Assembly: GCF_025136295.1 (NCBI RefSeq)
Contig: NZ_CP062788.1
Coordinates: 2,745,588 to 2,809,587, forward strand
Direction: 5' to 3'
Length of the DNA stretch: 64,000 nt
Origin: Aestuariispira ectoiniformans
Lineage (GTDB): Bacteria; Pseudomonadota; Alphaproteobacteria; UBA8366; Aestuariispiraceae
The notes under the pieces were generated by a model, which had not been told where the DNA came from, ran no database searches, and saw only the letters and a list, made by a program, of their open reading frames with translations. The first letter of the stretch is position 1; each line of letters begins with the position of its first letter. The translations under genes and the position numbers were made by a program. Below are positions 39,800 to 50,690 of this stretch, piece by piece.

Positions 39800-40947
39800 G
39801 GCGCCAAAACCATTGCGACTGCTTGCGCGGCAATACCTTCGCCACGGCCGGTAAAGCCGAGCTCTTCCGTTGTCGTTGCCTTGACGCTTACCCGCGTGAC
39901 CGGCAATTCCAGTATTTCCGCGATACGTGAAGCCATTGCGTCCCTGTGTGGGCCGATTTTGGGTGCCTGGCAGATCAGGGTTACATCCACGTTGATAATT
40001 TCACCGCCTCGCTTTGAGACAAGTTCGCAGGCATGTTTCAGAAACTTATCGGATGCCGCGCCCCGCCACTGTGGATCGCTTGGCGGGAAATGCTGTCCGA
40101 TATCGCCAGCAGCCACGGCGCCCAGCAGTGCATCGGTCAGGGCGTGAAGCCCGACATCCGCATCCGAATGCCCCACCAGTCCATAGTCATGGGGAATTTC
40201 AATGCCGCAGAGCGTCACATGGCCACCAGGTCCAAACCGATGAACATCAAAGCCGGATCCGATACGCGGTAGTTGTTTTGTTTCAGTCATTTCCTTGGCC
40301 CTGATGAAGTCGTCCGGCGTTGTCAATTTCAGGCATCGTTCGTCGCCGACGACAATTTTCACAGTCTGTCCATTAGCCTCGATGAGAGCCGCGTCATCGG
40401 TAAACTGCTGTCCTTCAAACAGCCTATGCGCACTGACGATCTCTGCATACCGGAAAGCTTGTGGCGTTTGTACGCGATAGAGTTGGGTGCGGTCGACCGT
40501 CTCTACGACGACCTGATTGTTGTCGGTGCGTTTCACCGTATCTACAACCGGGATTCCCGGGATGACAGCCACTTCTTGCTCCAGAGCTGAGATCAGCCTG
40601 TCTATCAGCTCTATGGGGACGAAGGGGCGGGCGGCGTCATGGATCAAGACGGCATCCGGCTGGCTTTCCTGAAGCGCCTTAAGACCCTCGTGGACTGACT
40701 GCTGCCGCTCTGCTCCACCATTGATGGGAGGCAACAAAGTCAGGTCATCAATGGACCGTTGGTAAAGCGCTTTGTCGTCGGGATGAATGACAACCTGGAT
40801 ATGTTTGATCGCGGGATGCTTTTGAAAGGATTCGACGCAGTGGCGCAGCACTGTCTTCTTACCGAGCTGTCGATATTGTTTGGGAAGTCCTGCACCTGCT
40901 CGTGAGCCTCGTCCGGCGGCAACAATCAGGACGGCAATCTTGGTCAC
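39796..40947 (-). CDS. ispDF: Bifunctional IspD/IspF isoprenoid enzyme
   Basis: 383 residues. The IspD half (about 1-225) carries the CTP-binding VAAGRGSRAGAGLPKQY. The IspF half (about 228-383) starts at IGSGFDVHRFGPGG, with metal ligands Asp and His, and HSDADVGLHALTDALLGA. The two catalyse the third and fifth steps of the MEP pathway. Fusion of the two is typical of alphaproteobacteria. Its start region is divergent to the CcsA-like gene, 71 bases away. Confidence 0.97.
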   Translation of the reverse strand: MTKIAVLIVAAGRGSRAGAGLPKQYRQLGKKTVLRHCVESFQKHPAIKHIQVVIHPDDKALYQRSIDDLTLLPPINGGAERQQSVHEGLKALQESQPDAVLIHDAARPFVPIELIDRLISALEQEVAVIPGIPVVDTVKRTDNNQVVVETVDRTQLYRVQTPQAFRYAEIVSAHRLFEGQQFTDDAALIEANGQTVKIVVGDERCLKLTTPDDFIRAKEMTETKQLPRIGSGFDVHRFGPGGHVTLCGIEIPHDYGLVGHSDADVGLHALTDALLGAVAAGDIGQHFPPSDPQWRGAASDKFLKHACELVSKRGGEIINVDVTLICQAPKIGPHRDAMASRIAEILELPVTRVSVKATTTEELGFTGRGEGIAAQAVAMVLAP

Positions 40948-41018
40948 GCGGCCCCCTTGGCATAAATAAGTTACTTTTACGGCTGGCAGGCAGCCCTCGT
41001 GATGCTATATATCGCGCC

Positions 41019-41828
41019 ATGATTGGGTTGTACCACCTTTTTGCGATTCTTGTGCCGCTCTCTTTTCTGCCTGCCGCTTACCATGGCTGGCGGAAGGACC
41101 GTATGCCCGCGCTTACGCTGGCCCTGATCTGGGTGCCCGCAGCGGTTAGTGTCGTCTGGGTGGCCTTCTTCCTTGAGGGTGGTTGGGAGCGCAGTTTTAC
41201 GGCCACATTGTGGGTCACCGTGGCTGTCAGCTCTATCCTTTACGCAGCGATTGCATCCCGCTCTCTGGTCCTTCGGGATCTTGTCGTGCTGTTCTATCCT
41301 TATATGTTCTGGATGGCTGTTGCTGCCTTGATCTGGGAACACGCGGAACCTGATTCGGTCAAGCAGGCGAGCGAATCGATGGACCCGTGGTTCTGGTCAC
41401 ATATCGTAACCGCGGTCTTAACATACAGCCTGCTGACGATTTCCGCTGTCGTTGCCCTTGGGGTGATCCTCAAGGAGCAGGCTTTGAAGCGGAAGTCCCC
41501 AGGTTTGCTGTCTCAGCGCCTGCCTGCGGTCATGGAGGCAGAGGCGTTGCAGCATCGCCTCCTTTTGGTCGCGGAAGTCGTGCTTGCGCTTGGACTGATG
41601 ACAGGCATGGGCGCGCAATACTGGCAGACCGGCAGCTTGATTGTCGCGGATCATAAGACCTTACTGTCTCTCTTTTCCTTCATCATTATCGGGCTGCTGC
41701 TGTTTGCCGGATATAAATTCGGTATTCGGGGCAGACGGGCCTCGCAAACCTTGCTTTTGGCCTATTTACTAGTGTCTCTGGCCTATCCGGGTGTCAAATT
41801 CGTTTCCGAAATCCTTATGCGTCAATGA
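41019..41828 (+). CDS. CcsA/YpjD-family inner-membrane protein
   Basis: 269 residues from the ATG at 41019; an in-frame upstream extension overlaps ispDF and is unlikely. Eight hydrophobic helices are visible. The WSHIVTAVLTYSLLTISAV segment and GAQYW near the C-terminus place it in the cytochrome c assembly CcsA/HemX/YpjD group. The canonical haem-handling WWD motif is not seen, so a part in haem or envelope function is likely but not shown. dusB follows 93 bases later. Confidence 0.8.
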   Translation: MIGLYHLFAILVPLSFLPAAYHGWRKDRMPALTLALIWVPAAVSVVWVAFFLEGGWERSFTATLWVTVAVSSILYAAIASRSLVLRDLVVLFYPYMFWMAVAALIWEHAEPDSVKQASESMDPWFWSHIVTAVLTYSLLTISAVVALGVILKEQALKRKSPGLLSQRLPAVMEAEALQHRLLLVAEVVLALGLMTGMGAQYWQTGSLIVADHKTLLSLFSFIIIGLLLFAGYKFGIRGRRASQTLLLAYLLVSLAYPGVKFVSEILMRQ

Positions 41829-41921
41829 TATCGGTAGGACTTTGGATTCCGCTGGTTTTTTTTGTGCCGTTTCGCTACAAATGCACAAAATTTAGGCGAA
41901 ATAGAGAATTGCTTGTTTGAT

Positions 41922-42917
41922 ATGCAAGTTGATCCCATTCAGGTCGGCAATATGACGGTTGATTGCCCCGTTTTCCTGGCACCCATGTCCGGCGTGACCG
42001 ATTTGCCCTTTCGGCGGATCGTGAAACGCATCGGTGCAGGTATGGTAGTTTCCGAGATGGTTGCCAGCAATGAAGCACTACGTGAGACACGTGGCACAAT
42101 AAAACGTCTTGCCCGCGGCCCGCAAGAACGCCCGCAGGTTGTTCAGATCGTTGGTCATGACCCTTCTATTATGGCCGAGGCCGCACGCTTTTGTCAGGAT
42201 ATCGGTGCTGATGTTGTCGATATCAATTTCGGCTGTCCAGCCAAAAAAGTCACAAACAAGCTGTGCGGGTCGGCATTGATGCGGGATATCCCCACGGCCA
42301 GCGCAATCCTTGAGGCTGTTGTCGCGGCGACATCCTGCCCGGTCACCCTGAAGATGCGCACAGGCTGGGACGATGACAGCCGGAATGCCCCTGAACTCGC
42401 GCGGATTGCGGAAGATATCGGTATTCAGATGGTGACCGTGCACGGCCGGACGCGGGAACAGAAATATACCGGACGGGCCGATTGGCGTTTCATCCGTCAG
42501 GTCAAGGAAGCGGTTTCCATTCCGGTCATTGCCAATGGCGATATCTGCAGCGTCTCTGATGCCGCCAAATGTCTGAAACAATCGGGCGCGGATGGCGTGA
42601 TGATTGGGCGTGGTGCGAATGGGCGACCCTGGTTTCTACGGCAGGTTATGGATTATTTGACGCAAGGCCGGGAGACACCGGATCCGGACCTGCGGACGCA
42701 AAAAGACCTTCTGATAGAGCATTACGATGCGATATTGAGCCACCATGGCGAATATACCGGCCTGAGGATGGCTCGAAAGCATTTGGCCTGGTATATCAAA
42801 TCCCTGCATGGTGCAGCGGCGTTCCGGGAACGGCTGATGAAAATGGATGAGCCTGCAACGGTGATCGCAGCTATCAATGATTTCTACGCGCCTGCTATTG
42901 AACAGGAAGCCGCCTAA
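41922..42917 (+). CDS. dusB: tRNA-dihydrouridine synthase DusB (NifR3)
   Basis: 331 residues from the ATG at 41922; a longer in-frame form has no support. FMN-dependent reduction of uridines in t[21 protein letters not shown] at the N-terminus and the catalytic Cys in [14 protein letters not shown] are conserved. Its stop overlaps the ntrB start (TAATG), and dusB before ntrBC is the well-known nifR3-ntrB-ntrC order of alphaproteobacteria. Confidence 0.95.
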   Translation: MQVDPIQVGNMTVDCPVFLAPMSGVTDLPFRRIVKRIGAGMVVSEMVASNEALRETRGTIKRLARGPQERPQVVQIVGHDPSIMAEAARFCQDIGADVVDINFGCPAKKVTNKLCGSALMRDIPTASAILEAVVAATSCPVTLKMRTGWDDDSRNAPELARIAEDIGIQMVTVHGRTREQKYTGRADWRFIRQVKEAVSIPVIANGDICSVSDAAKCLKQSGADGVMIGRGANGRPWFLRQVMDYLTQGRETPDPDLRTQKDLLIEHYDAILSHHGEYTGLRMARKHLAWYIKSLHGAAAFRERLMKMDEPATVIAAINDFYAPAIEQEAA

Positions 42918-44056
42918 TGACGGAATTGACTGAAAGTCCAAAAATCCGGTCTGATGCGCGGGCGGCTCTGGCTGGTGATGTCGTGTTGGGCGCGCTGCCT
43001 ACACCGATTGTCGTGATCAATCAAAGCGATGATATCGTCTTCGCAAACTCGGCGGCAGAGCAGTTTTTCCAGTCGAGCGTAACGACATTGACCCGGGAAA
43101 ACCTCCAGAACATCATCCCTCATGACAGTCCGCTGCTGTCGTTGGCCGGAAAAGTGCGCCGTACGGGCAGCAGCATGACAGAGCATGGTATCCATCTGAT
43201 GACGCCCCGTATTGGCGAGCATATCTTGTCGGTGGATGCCTCACCGATGCTGGACACGCCAGGGCATATTGTCTTGATGTTCCATCCGGAATCCATTGCC
43301 GACAAGCTTAGCGACAGCCTGACACAGCGCGGTGCGGCCCGATCCGTCAGTGCCCTGGCCTCCATGCTCGCGCATGAGGTCAAAAATCCGCTTTCCGGTA
43401 TCCGCGGGGCGGCTCAGTTGTTGGAGCAGATCGTCGAGCCCGAAGACCGGCAAATGACCAGACTGATCATCGAGGAGACCGACAGGATCGTAAAACTTCT
43501 CGACCGGATGGAAGTATTCAGTGACCAACCGAACCTGGAACGAAAGGCCGTGAACATCCACGAGGTTCTCGACCACGTGATTGAACTTGCGAAGAACGGT
43601 TTCGGGAAAGGCGTACGTTTTGTTGAAAAATACGACCCATCCCTGCCTCCGGTTTTTGGCGCGCGGGACCAGCTTATCCAGGTATTCCTGAACCTGATCA
43701 AGAATGCGACCGAAGCAGTTGATCCGGAAGATGGTGAAATCGTTGTGTCCACCTCCTATCGCCACGGCGTGCGTTTGACGATCCCCGGTGTTGAAAGTCT
43801 TCAATATCTTCCCCTGGTTGTCAGCATTCAGGATAACGGCCCCGGAATTCCGGACGACATGCGGCGGCATCTGTTCGATCCCTTCATCACCACAAAACAG
43901 GGGGGATCCGGGTTGGGACTGGCGCTGGTTGCCAAGCTGGTCGGTGATCAGGGCGGTTTCATTGATATGGAAAGCCGCCCGAAAATGACAGTCTTTAACG
44001 TATTGCTGCCGATGGTTCGCGAAGATACGCCCTCCACAGAAACAAATGACGAGTAA
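42917..44056 (+). CDS. ntrB: Nitrogen sensor kinase NtrB
   Basis: 379 residues, cytoplasmic. A PAS domain (about 20-130), the phosphoacceptor His in [19 protein letters not shown], and the ATPase domain with N-box LIKNATEA, G1 DNGPGIP and G2 [10 protein letters not shown]. It phosphorylates NtrC under nitrogen limitation and is controlled by PII protein. Directly followed by ntrC. Confidence 0.96.
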   Translation: MTELTESPKIRSDARAALAGDVVLGALPTPIVVINQSDDIVFANSAAEQFFQSSVTTLTRENLQNIIPHDSPLLSLAGKVRRTGSSMTEHGIHLMTPRIGEHILSVDASPMLDTPGHIVLMFHPESIADKLSDSLTQRGAARSVSALASMLAHEVKNPLSGIRGAAQLLEQIVEPEDRQMTRLIIEETDRIVKLLDRMEVFSDQPNLERKAVNIHEVLDHVIELAKNGFGKGVRFVEKYDPSLPPVFGARDQLIQVFLNLIKNATEAVDPEDGEIVVSTSYRHGVRLTIPGVESLQYLPLVVSIQDNGPGIPDDMRRHLFDPFITTKQGGSGLGLALVAKLVGDQGGFIDMESRPKMTVFNVLLPMVREDTPSTETNDE

Positions 44057-44061
44057 CGGGA

Positions 44062-45507
44062 ATGGCCGGGGAAACAATTCTTGTAGCTGACGACGACAAG
44101 GCCATTCGCACAGTTGTCGGGCATGCGTTGGGACGTCAGGGATATGATGTACGCCTGACCAGCAATGCTGCGACCCTTTGGAAATGGGTCGATGACGGCA
44201 TGGGAAATCTGGTGATTACGGATGTCGTCATGCCGGATGGCAACGGTCTGGACCTGATCCCGCAAATCCGCAAGCGCCGCCCTGATTTGCGGGTCATTGC
44301 AATGAGTGCGCAAAGCACCTTGTTGACTGCGGTGAAGGCAACGGAAAGAGGGGCATTCGAATATCTGCCCAAACCCTTCGACCTTTCCGAACTGCTGGAT
44401 ATCGTCGATCGCGCGCTGGCAAGCCGCGATGAAGACGCGAAACTGCCGGACGGTGGGGAAGAAGAGGGACGTCTCCCGCTAATCGGGCGGACGCCCGCGA
44501 TGCAGGAAGTGTATCGCGTGATTGCCCGACTGACGGCAACAGACCTTTCCGCCCTGATTACCGGCGAGTCGGGAACGGGTAAGGAGTTGATTGCCAAGGC
44601 ATTGCACGAGTTTTCAAAAAGGCGTGCAGGTCCGTTCATGGCAATCAACATGGCGGCTATTCCGCGTGAACTGATTGAAAGTGAATTATTCGGTCACGAG
44701 AAGGGGGCTTTTACCGGGGCCACCAATCGCTATGCCGGTAAGTTTGAGCAGGCCCAGGGTGGAACACTCTTCCTCGATGAAATCGGCGACATGCCCCTTG
44801 AGGCCCAGACCCGCCTGCTGAGGGTTCTGCAGGAAGGGGAGTATACCACCGTTGGCGGCAGAACGCCGATCAAGACGGATGTACGGATTATCGCAGCTAC
44901 TCACCGCGACCTGAAACAGCTTGTCCAGCAGGGATTGTTCCGTGAGGATCTGTTTTATCGTTTGAACGTTGTGCCGATCCGTGTGCCGCCGCTTCGCGAA
45001 CGCCGTGACGACATCCCTGATCTCGTACGACACTTCCTGGGACAATGCGCGGAAGAGGGGCTGCCTCAAAAGACGTTGACCCATGCGGCCATGGAACGGT
45101 TGAAATCAGCGCGATGGCCCGGCAACGTCCGTGAACTGGAAAATGTGGTGCGCCGCCTGGCGGCCCTCTACGCACAAGACCAGATTGATGTTGATGTGAT
45201 TGAGGCCGAACTGGCGGATCAGCCCAGTTATGCCGCAAATAACGCCTTCGATCCGGAAAAGGAAAGCCTGAGCCAGTCTGTGGAACGGCATCTGAAACGG
45301 TATTTCGAGGCCCATCGAGACAACTTCCCCGCTTCCGGTGTATACAGTCAGGTCTTAAAAGAGTTTGAGAGGCCTTTGATTTCATTATGTTTAGATTTAA
45401 CAGAGGGAAATCAGGTCAGGGCGGCGGATATTTTGGGGTTAAATCGCAATACACTGCGAAAGAAGATTCGTGACCTTGAAATTCCTGTTGTGCGCGGACG
45501 AAAGTAA
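44062..45507 (+). CDS. ntrC: Nitrogen regulator NtrC
   Basis: 481 residues. Receiver domain (phosphoacceptor Asp in [12 protein letters not shown]), AAA+ sigma-54 activator domain with Walker A GESGTGKE, the sigma-54-contacting GAFTGA loop in [13 protein letters not shown] and Walker [13 protein letters not shown], then a Fis-type HTH ([16 protein letters not shown]). Activates sigma-54 promoters of nitrogen assimilation genes. Confidence 0.97.
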   Translation: MAGETILVADDDKAIRTVVGHALGRQGYDVRLTSNAATLWKWVDDGMGNLVITDVVMPDGNGLDLIPQIRKRRPDLRVIAMSAQSTLLTAVKATERGAFEYLPKPFDLSELLDIVDRALASRDEDAKLPDGGEEEGRLPLIGRTPAMQEVYRVIARLTATDLSALITGESGTGKELIAKALHEFSKRRAGPFMAINMAAIPRELIESELFGHEKGAFTGATNRYAGKFEQAQGGTLFLDEIGDMPLEAQTRLLRVLQEGEYTTVGGRTPIKTDVRIIAATHRDLKQLVQQGLFREDLFYRLNVVPIRVPPLRERRDDIPDLVRHFLGQCAEEGLPQKTLTHAAMERLKSARWPGNVRELENVVRRLAALYAQDQIDVDVIEAELADQPSYAANNAFDPEKESLSQSVERHLKRYFEAHRDNFPASGVYSQVLKEFERPLISLCLDLTEGNQVRAADILGLNRNTLRKKIRDLEIPVVRGRK

Positions 45508-45520
45508 CGGAAGTTGGTAA

Positions 45521-47827
45521 GTGGATAATAGCCAAATGGCGCTGCAGGACATTCAAACTGGCAAAGATGTGAACCCGGGAGAGGGTTCCAATGCAGAGCC
45601 TGCCCCGAAAAAACGGAGGCAACTGTCTTCACGTTGGGTGCGTGTTCTGACCGTGCTGCTCGCAGGTCTGGCAATCGTCGCAGGTGTCGCCACCTATGTC
45701 GTGCTTACCGGTACGGCTCCGGTTGCTACAGACCCGCAGTTTGTTGTCGCCCTGATCTATGTCGATCTTGTGATCCTGCTTCTGATCAGCGTGTTTGTGA
45801 TCCGAAAGATCGTTGCAATCTGGTCGGCCCGCAGGCGAGGTTCCGCCGGATCGCAATTGCATGTGCGGCTCGTAATGATGTTCGGCGCCCTATCCGTATT
45901 GCCTGCGATCGTCGTCTCTGTCTTCTCGCTTTTGTTCCTCGATTTGGGTCTGGAGTCCTGGTTCAGTGAACGGGTACGAACGGCATTGAATGAAAGTCAG
46001 GCGATCGCCGAGGCTTATCTTGCGGAACATCAGAAGAATATTCAGGCGGATGCGCTGCAGATTGCCCGTGATATCAGTCGCGATGCCGCCGTTCTGGACA
46101 ATAATCCACGGTTGCTGGAACGCGCCCTTAATTTCCACACGCAGTTGCGGGATGTGACGGAAGCAATCATCTTCAACCCCATCACAGGTATCAAGGCACG
46201 TGCCGGCTTGACATTCGTACTGGAGCTGGAGCCGATTAGCGAAGCTGCGGTTGATGATGCCCGAAATGGCGAGGTGGTTTTCCTCCGAACCGGGCAGGAA
46301 GACAGGGTTCTGGCCCTGGTCAAACTGGATAATTTTCTTGAAGAGAGCTTCCTGCTGGTTGGACGCTATGTCGACCCTCGTGTCCTTGCCAGGACGGAAC
46401 GGACGCGTGACGCGGTCGCGCAGTTCGTCCAACTGGAACACAAACGTTCCGATATTCAGGTTTCATTTGCCCTCGCATTCATTCTGGTCGCGCTTCTGCT
46501 TCTGCTGGCGGCTGTGTGGTTGGGACTGAATTTTGCGTCACAGCTCACCAAGCCAATCAGTATGCTGATTGCCGCAACCGAGAAAGTCCGCAGCGGGGAA
46601 CTGTCGGTTCGTGTGCCAGAGCTTTCGAAATCCGACGAGTTGGGCACTCTCAGCCGTGCCTTCAATAGGATGACGACCCAGTTGGAAAACCAACGTGCGG
46701 AGCTGGTGGAGGCTGCCCGGCAGATTGATGAAAGACGGCGTTTCACCGAAGCCGTTTTGACGGGGGTCACCGTAGGTGTTGTTGGGGTCGATGCAGAGGG
46801 ACGCATTAATCTTCCAAACCGATCTGCATCCAATCTGGTGGGGATCGAACTGGAAGAATTAATCGGCCATGATCTCGGGACTGTTGTTCCCGAACTTGCA
46901 GGGCTGCTTGAAACTGCCCGAAAAGTGCAGTCGGACCGGTTGTTGGAACAGGAAATCCGGTTGGAACGCGACGGGGATGTGAAAAACCTTTTTGTCCGTA
47001 TCGAGGTTGAACGGGACAATGACCGGATCGCCGGTTTTGTCGTGACCCTGGACGACATTTCGGACTTGCTATCCGCCCAGCGAAAGGCCGCCTGGGCAGA
47101 TGTTGCCCGCCGGATTGCCCATGAGATCAAAAACCCGCTCACACCAATACAGCTTTCCGCAGAGCGGCTCAGGCGAAAATACCTGAAAGAAGTTCAGAAT
47201 GACCCCCAGACCTTCGAGACCTGTGTCGATACCATCATTCGGCAGGTTGATGATATCGGGAGGATGGTGACGGAATTCTCGAGCTTTGCCCGTATGCCGA
47301 AACCTGCGATGCAAATACAGAATGTCAGTGACCTCTGCCGTCAGGCGGTATTCCTGCAAAAGAATGCGAATCAACATATAAATTATGATGTCGACCTACC
47401 CGATACGGTACTGGAGCTTTATTGTGACGGTCGACAGTTGAGCCAGGCCCTGACCAATCTGTTGCAGAATGCATGTGATGCGATAGATGGGCGGGAAGGC
47501 GATGACGCTCCGTCTGGCAAGGTCGCACTGCGGCTGAAACAGGATGGTGACAGTATTACGATCGAGGTTGAGGACAATGGTAAAGGCTTGCCGGAAGCGG
47601 GACGGGACCGCTTGACCGAACCTTATATGACTACCAGAAAGAAGGGTACGGGATTAGGGCTGGCTATTGTCAAAAAGATCATGGAAGACCATAAAGGGCG
47701 GCTCATAATTGGCGATTCAGTGCAAAACGAGAGTGGAACTGTAGTGACCATGGCGTTTTCATTAAGCGCCCTTTCTGCCTTGGCAAAGCAGGACGCGGAT
47801 CAAGGGGGAGACAGGCATGGCGTCTGA
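45521..47827 (+). CDS. ntrY: Sensor histidine kinase NtrY
   Basis: 768 residues. Several N-terminal transmembrane helices (about 42-70, 80-104, 125-150), an extracytoplasmic domain, a further helix (about 305-335), HAMP, PAS (about 400-500), then the kinase core with phosphoacceptor His in RIAHEIKNPLTPIQLSAERL and G2 KKGTGLGLAIVKK. With NtrX it senses nitrogen, redox or envelope state in alphaproteobacteria. Alternative start codon at 45521 is uncertain. It overlaps ntrX by 11 bases. Confidence 0.93.
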   Translation: MDNSQMALQDIQTGKDVNPGEGSNAEPAPKKRRQLSSRWVRVLTVLLAGLAIVAGVATYVVLTGTAPVATDPQFVVALIYVDLVILLLISVFVIRKIVAIWSARRRGSAGSQLHVRLVMMFGALSVLPAIVVSVFSLLFLDLGLESWFSERVRTALNESQAIAEAYLAEHQKNIQADALQIARDISRDAAVLDNNPRLLERALNFHTQLRDVTEAIIFNPITGIKARAGLTFVLELEPISEAAVDDARNGEVVFLRTGQEDRVLALVKLDNFLEESFLLVGRYVDPRVLARTERTRDAVAQFVQLEHKRSDIQVSFALAFILVALLLLLAAVWLGLNFASQLTKPISMLIAATEKVRSGELSVRVPELSKSDELGTLSRAFNRMTTQLENQRAELVEAARQIDERRRFTEAVLTGVTVGVVGVDAEGRINLPNRSASNLVGIELEELIGHDLGTVVPELAGLLETARKVQSDRLLEQEIRLERDGDVKNLFVRIEVERDNDRIAGFVVTLDDISDLLSAQRKAAWADVARRIAHEIKNPLTPIQLSAERLRRKYLKEVQNDPQTFETCVDTIIRQVDDIGRMVTEFSSFARMPKPAMQIQNVSDLCRQAVFLQKNANQHINYDVDLPDTVLELYCDGRQLSQALTNLLQNACDAIDGREGDDAPSGKVALRLKQDGDSITIEVEDNGKGLPEAGRDRLTEPYMTTRKKGTGLGLAIVKKIMEDHKGRLIIGDSVQNESGTVVTMAFSLSALSALAKQDADQGGDRHGV

Positions 47828-49217
47828 AATCCTGATTGTCGATGACGAGATCGACATTCGCATGCAAATAGCAGGCATCCTTGAGGATGAAGGCTATGAA
47901 ACGCGTGAAGCCTCCAACAGCGCCGAGGCTTACGCAGCCGTTGCGGCACGCCAGCCATCCCTGGTGATTCTCGATGTATGGCTGAACAACAGCGACCACG
48001 ACGGTATTCAGATTCTGGAGACCATCAAACGCGACCATCCGACACTACCGGTCATTATGATCAGCGGCCACGGCACATTCGATATGGCGGTGAGCGCCAC
48101 GAAAATCGGTGCCTATGATTTTATTTCCAAGCCGTTCAAGACGGATGTCCTGCTTCACACAATCGAACGCGCACTAGGCGAATCGAAATTACGTCGTGAG
48201 AATGAGGCCCTGAAAGTTATGACGGGCGGTCCGGCGATGGAACTGGTGGGCGGCTCCCCGGTTATGCAGGAAGTGCGGAAATCAATTGAAAGGGTCGGCG
48301 CGACTGAAAGCCGGGTATTGATCACCGGTGCCCCCGGTACGGGTAAAAGCCTTGCCGCCCGTATGATCCATGCGCATTCAAGCCGTCAGGACAGCCCGTT
48401 TGTGGTTTTGAACTGTGCCAGCCTTGATTCCGACACGCTCGACGAAGAACTGTTCGGTTGCGAGGCAAACGAGGATAGCCCGCGAAAGGTTGGCGTTCTG
48501 GAAGAAGCACATATGGGTACGCTTCTGCTGGACGAGGTGGCGGATATGTCGCTTGAAACCCAAAGCAAGATCGTGCGCGTCCTGCATAATCAGCGGTTCC
48601 AGCGGATTGGCGGTGATGGCTGGGTGAATGTCAACGTCCGGGTCCTTGCCACGACCAACAGGGATTTGAACGCCCTGATGCAGGATGGAACCTTCCGCGA
48701 AGACCTGTTTTACCGCTTGAATGTGGTGCCTTTGGTGTTGCCAGCGCTGGCGTTCCACCGGGAAGACATTCCGGAACTGGCGAATTACCTGCTGCAGCGG
48801 TCGGCGGTATCAAAAGGGCGGTCTATTCGTCATCTAAGTGCTGACGCTGTTGCGGCCCTGCAGGCCTATGAATGGCCGGGCAATGTCTGGGAGTTGGCGA
48901 ACGTTCTGGAACGGCTACTGATATTGGCTCCGGGGCCTGCGGAAGAAGTCATTGCGGCAGATAGCGTCACAACCGCATTGTCTGAAAGTGACGGTGCTTC
49001 CATGAACGGCCTGTGGAATGCCGCTGAAGTTATGAATCTGCCTTTGCGTGAAGCCCGTGAAGCCTTTGAAAAAGAATATCTTCTGTTTCATTTGACGCGG
49101 TTTAGCGGCAATATCAGCCGCACGGCAGAGTTTGTCGGTATGGACCGTGCGGCATTGCATCGGAAATTGAAAGGCCTCGGGGTGCAGAATACCCTGAAGC
49201 AACGGGCGGACAGCTAA
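47817..49217 (+). CDS. ntrX: Response regulator NtrX lacking the GAFTGA loop
   Basis: 466 residues. Receiver domain (LIVDDEIDIRMQI, Asp in VILDVWLNN), AAA+ domain with Walker A TGAPGTGKS and Walker B GTLLLDEVADM, and a C-terminal HTH (FVGMDRAALHRKLKGLG). Where NtrC has GAFTGA, NtrX has ELFGCEANEDSPRKVG, so it cannot contact sigma-54 in the usual way. This is a known trait of many alphaproteobacterial NtrX proteins, which act mainly on sigma-70 promoters or as repressors. Confidence 0.93.
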   Translation: MASEILIVDDEIDIRMQIAGILEDEGYETREASNSAEAYAAVAARQPSLVILDVWLNNSDHDGIQILETIKRDHPTLPVIMISGHGTFDMAVSATKIGAYDFISKPFKTDVLLHTIERALGESKLRRENEALKVMTGGPAMELVGGSPVMQEVRKSIERVGATESRVLITGAPGTGKSLAARMIHAHSSRQDSPFVVLNCASLDSDTLDEELFGCEANEDSPRKVGVLEEAHMGTLLLDEVADMSLETQSKIVRVLHNQRFQRIGGDGWVNVNVRVLATTNRDLNALMQDGTFREDLFYRLNVVPLVLPALAFHREDIPELANYLLQRSAVSKGRSIRHLSADAVAALQAYEWPGNVWELANVLERLLILAPGPAEEVIAADSVTTALSESDGASMNGLWNAAEVMNLPLREAREAFEKEYLLFHLTRFSGNISRTAEFVGMDRAALHRKLKGLGVQNTLKQRADS

Positions 49218-49269
49218 TGACTGGAATGCCTTTCCTTTATCCCTACAAGAAATTATCGGAAGTTGAACA

Positions 49270-50646
49270 ATGAAAGTGGTGATCTGCGGCGCAGGGCAGG
49301 TGGGGTTTCATATCGCCCGCTATCTTGCTGGAGAGCAAAACGACGTCACTGTTGTGGACCAGTCACCGGAATTGATCGGTAAGATCAACGACCAACTGGA
49401 TGTGCAGGCCTTTGTCGGTCACGCAGCACATCCCGATGTTCTTGAACGGGCAGGCGCCGGTGAGGCAGACATGCTGATCGCGGTTACCTTCACCGATGAG
49501 GTGAATATGACCGCCTGCCAGGTTGCCCATACCTTGTTCAATGTTCCGAAGAAAATTGCCCGCATCCGCCAGCAGAGCTATCTGGACCCGGCGTGGCAAA
49601 ATCTGTTTGCCCGTGAGCATTTACCGATTGATGTTATCATTTCCCCTGAACTGGAAGTCGCCCGCGCCATTGGTCGGCGGCTGCGTGTTCCGGGCGCGTT
49701 CGATCTTATTCCTATGGGCAATGACAAGGTTCAGGTGATTGGTGTCCGTTGTGACGAAGACACTCCGATCATCAACACGCCCCTTCGCCACCTGACCACT
49801 CTTTTCCCCGATCTGAACATCGTCATCATCGCAATCCTTCGCGGTGAGCGGATGATCATTCCGTCGTCAACGGACCAGATGCTTCCCGGCGATGAGGTCT
49901 ATTTCGTGACCGACAAGGAACATATGGGCCGCGCGATGGCCGCATTCGGTCATGAGGGCAAACAAACACGACGTATCGTCGTTATCGGTGGCGGCAACAT
50001 CGGCACGTATCTGGCGCAGGATCTGGAGGAAGCGGACGAAGGTTACTCCGTCCGGATTATTGAAAGTTCCAAGGCCCGGGCAAGGCAGGTGGCCGAAGCG
50101 CTTCCGACGACCAACATCATCGCCGGCGACGGATTGGACAGCGAAATCCTGGAGGAAGCGAATATCCGCCAGGCAGAAACCGTCATCGCCGTAACGGACC
50201 ATGATGAAACAAATATCCTGGCCTCACTCTTGGCAAAACGTTTTGGCGCTGAACGTGCCGTCACATTGATCAACAAGACCAGCTATGGCCCCTTGATCAC
50301 AACGCTGGGCATTGACGTTGTCGTATCCCCAAGAGAAATCACGGCCTCTACAATTCTTCAGCATGTGAGGCGCGGCCGCATTCGCTCCGTTCACTCCCTG
50401 CGGGATGGTTTTGCCGAGATTATCGAGGCGGAAGCGCTTGCGACGTCGCCGTTGGTCGGCAGGCCAATCAAGGATGCGAAGCTTCCGAAAGGCGTCCTTG
50501 TCGGTGCCATCGTCCGTGATGAGGAAGTCATTATCCCACGACCGGACACCGTATTTGAAGAAAACGATATCGTGATCATGATGGCGGCGGCGGAAACCGT
50601 CAAAAAAGTCGAAAAAATGTTTGCGGTTCGGCTGGAATACTTCTAA
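49270..50646 (+). CDS. trkA: TrkA potassium transport regulator
   Basis: 458 residues, with two repeats of a Rossmann RCK-N domain and an RCK-C domain. Nucleotide-binding VVICGAGQVGFHIARYLAG starts the first and VVIGGGNIGTYLAQDLE the second. Peripheral subunit that gates TrkH/TrkG potassium uptake; the channel gene is not in the window. Follows ntrX as in many alphaproteobacteria. Confidence 0.95.
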   Translation: MKVVICGAGQVGFHIARYLAGEQNDVTVVDQSPELIGKINDQLDVQAFVGHAAHPDVLERAGAGEADMLIAVTFTDEVNMTACQVAHTLFNVPKKIARIRQQSYLDPAWQNLFAREHLPIDVIISPELEVARAIGRRLRVPGAFDLIPMGNDKVQVIGVRCDEDTPIINTPLRHLTTLFPDLNIVIIAILRGERMIIPSSTDQMLPGDEVYFVTDKEHMGRAMAAFGHEGKQTRRIVVIGGGNIGTYLAQDLEEADEGYSVRIIESSKARARQVAEALPTTNIIAGDGLDSEILEEANIRQAETVIAVTDHDETNILASLLAKRFGAERAVTLINKTSYGPLITTLGIDVVVSPREITASTILQHVRRGRIRSVHSLRDGFAEIIEAEALATSPLVGRPIKDAKLPKGVLVGAIVRDEEVIIPRPDTVFEENDIVIMMAAAETVKKVEKMFAVRLEYF

Positions 50647-50690
50647 GCCCGTTGCGGTAAAGGTGATCACATTTTTCTGGAGAGACTGCT

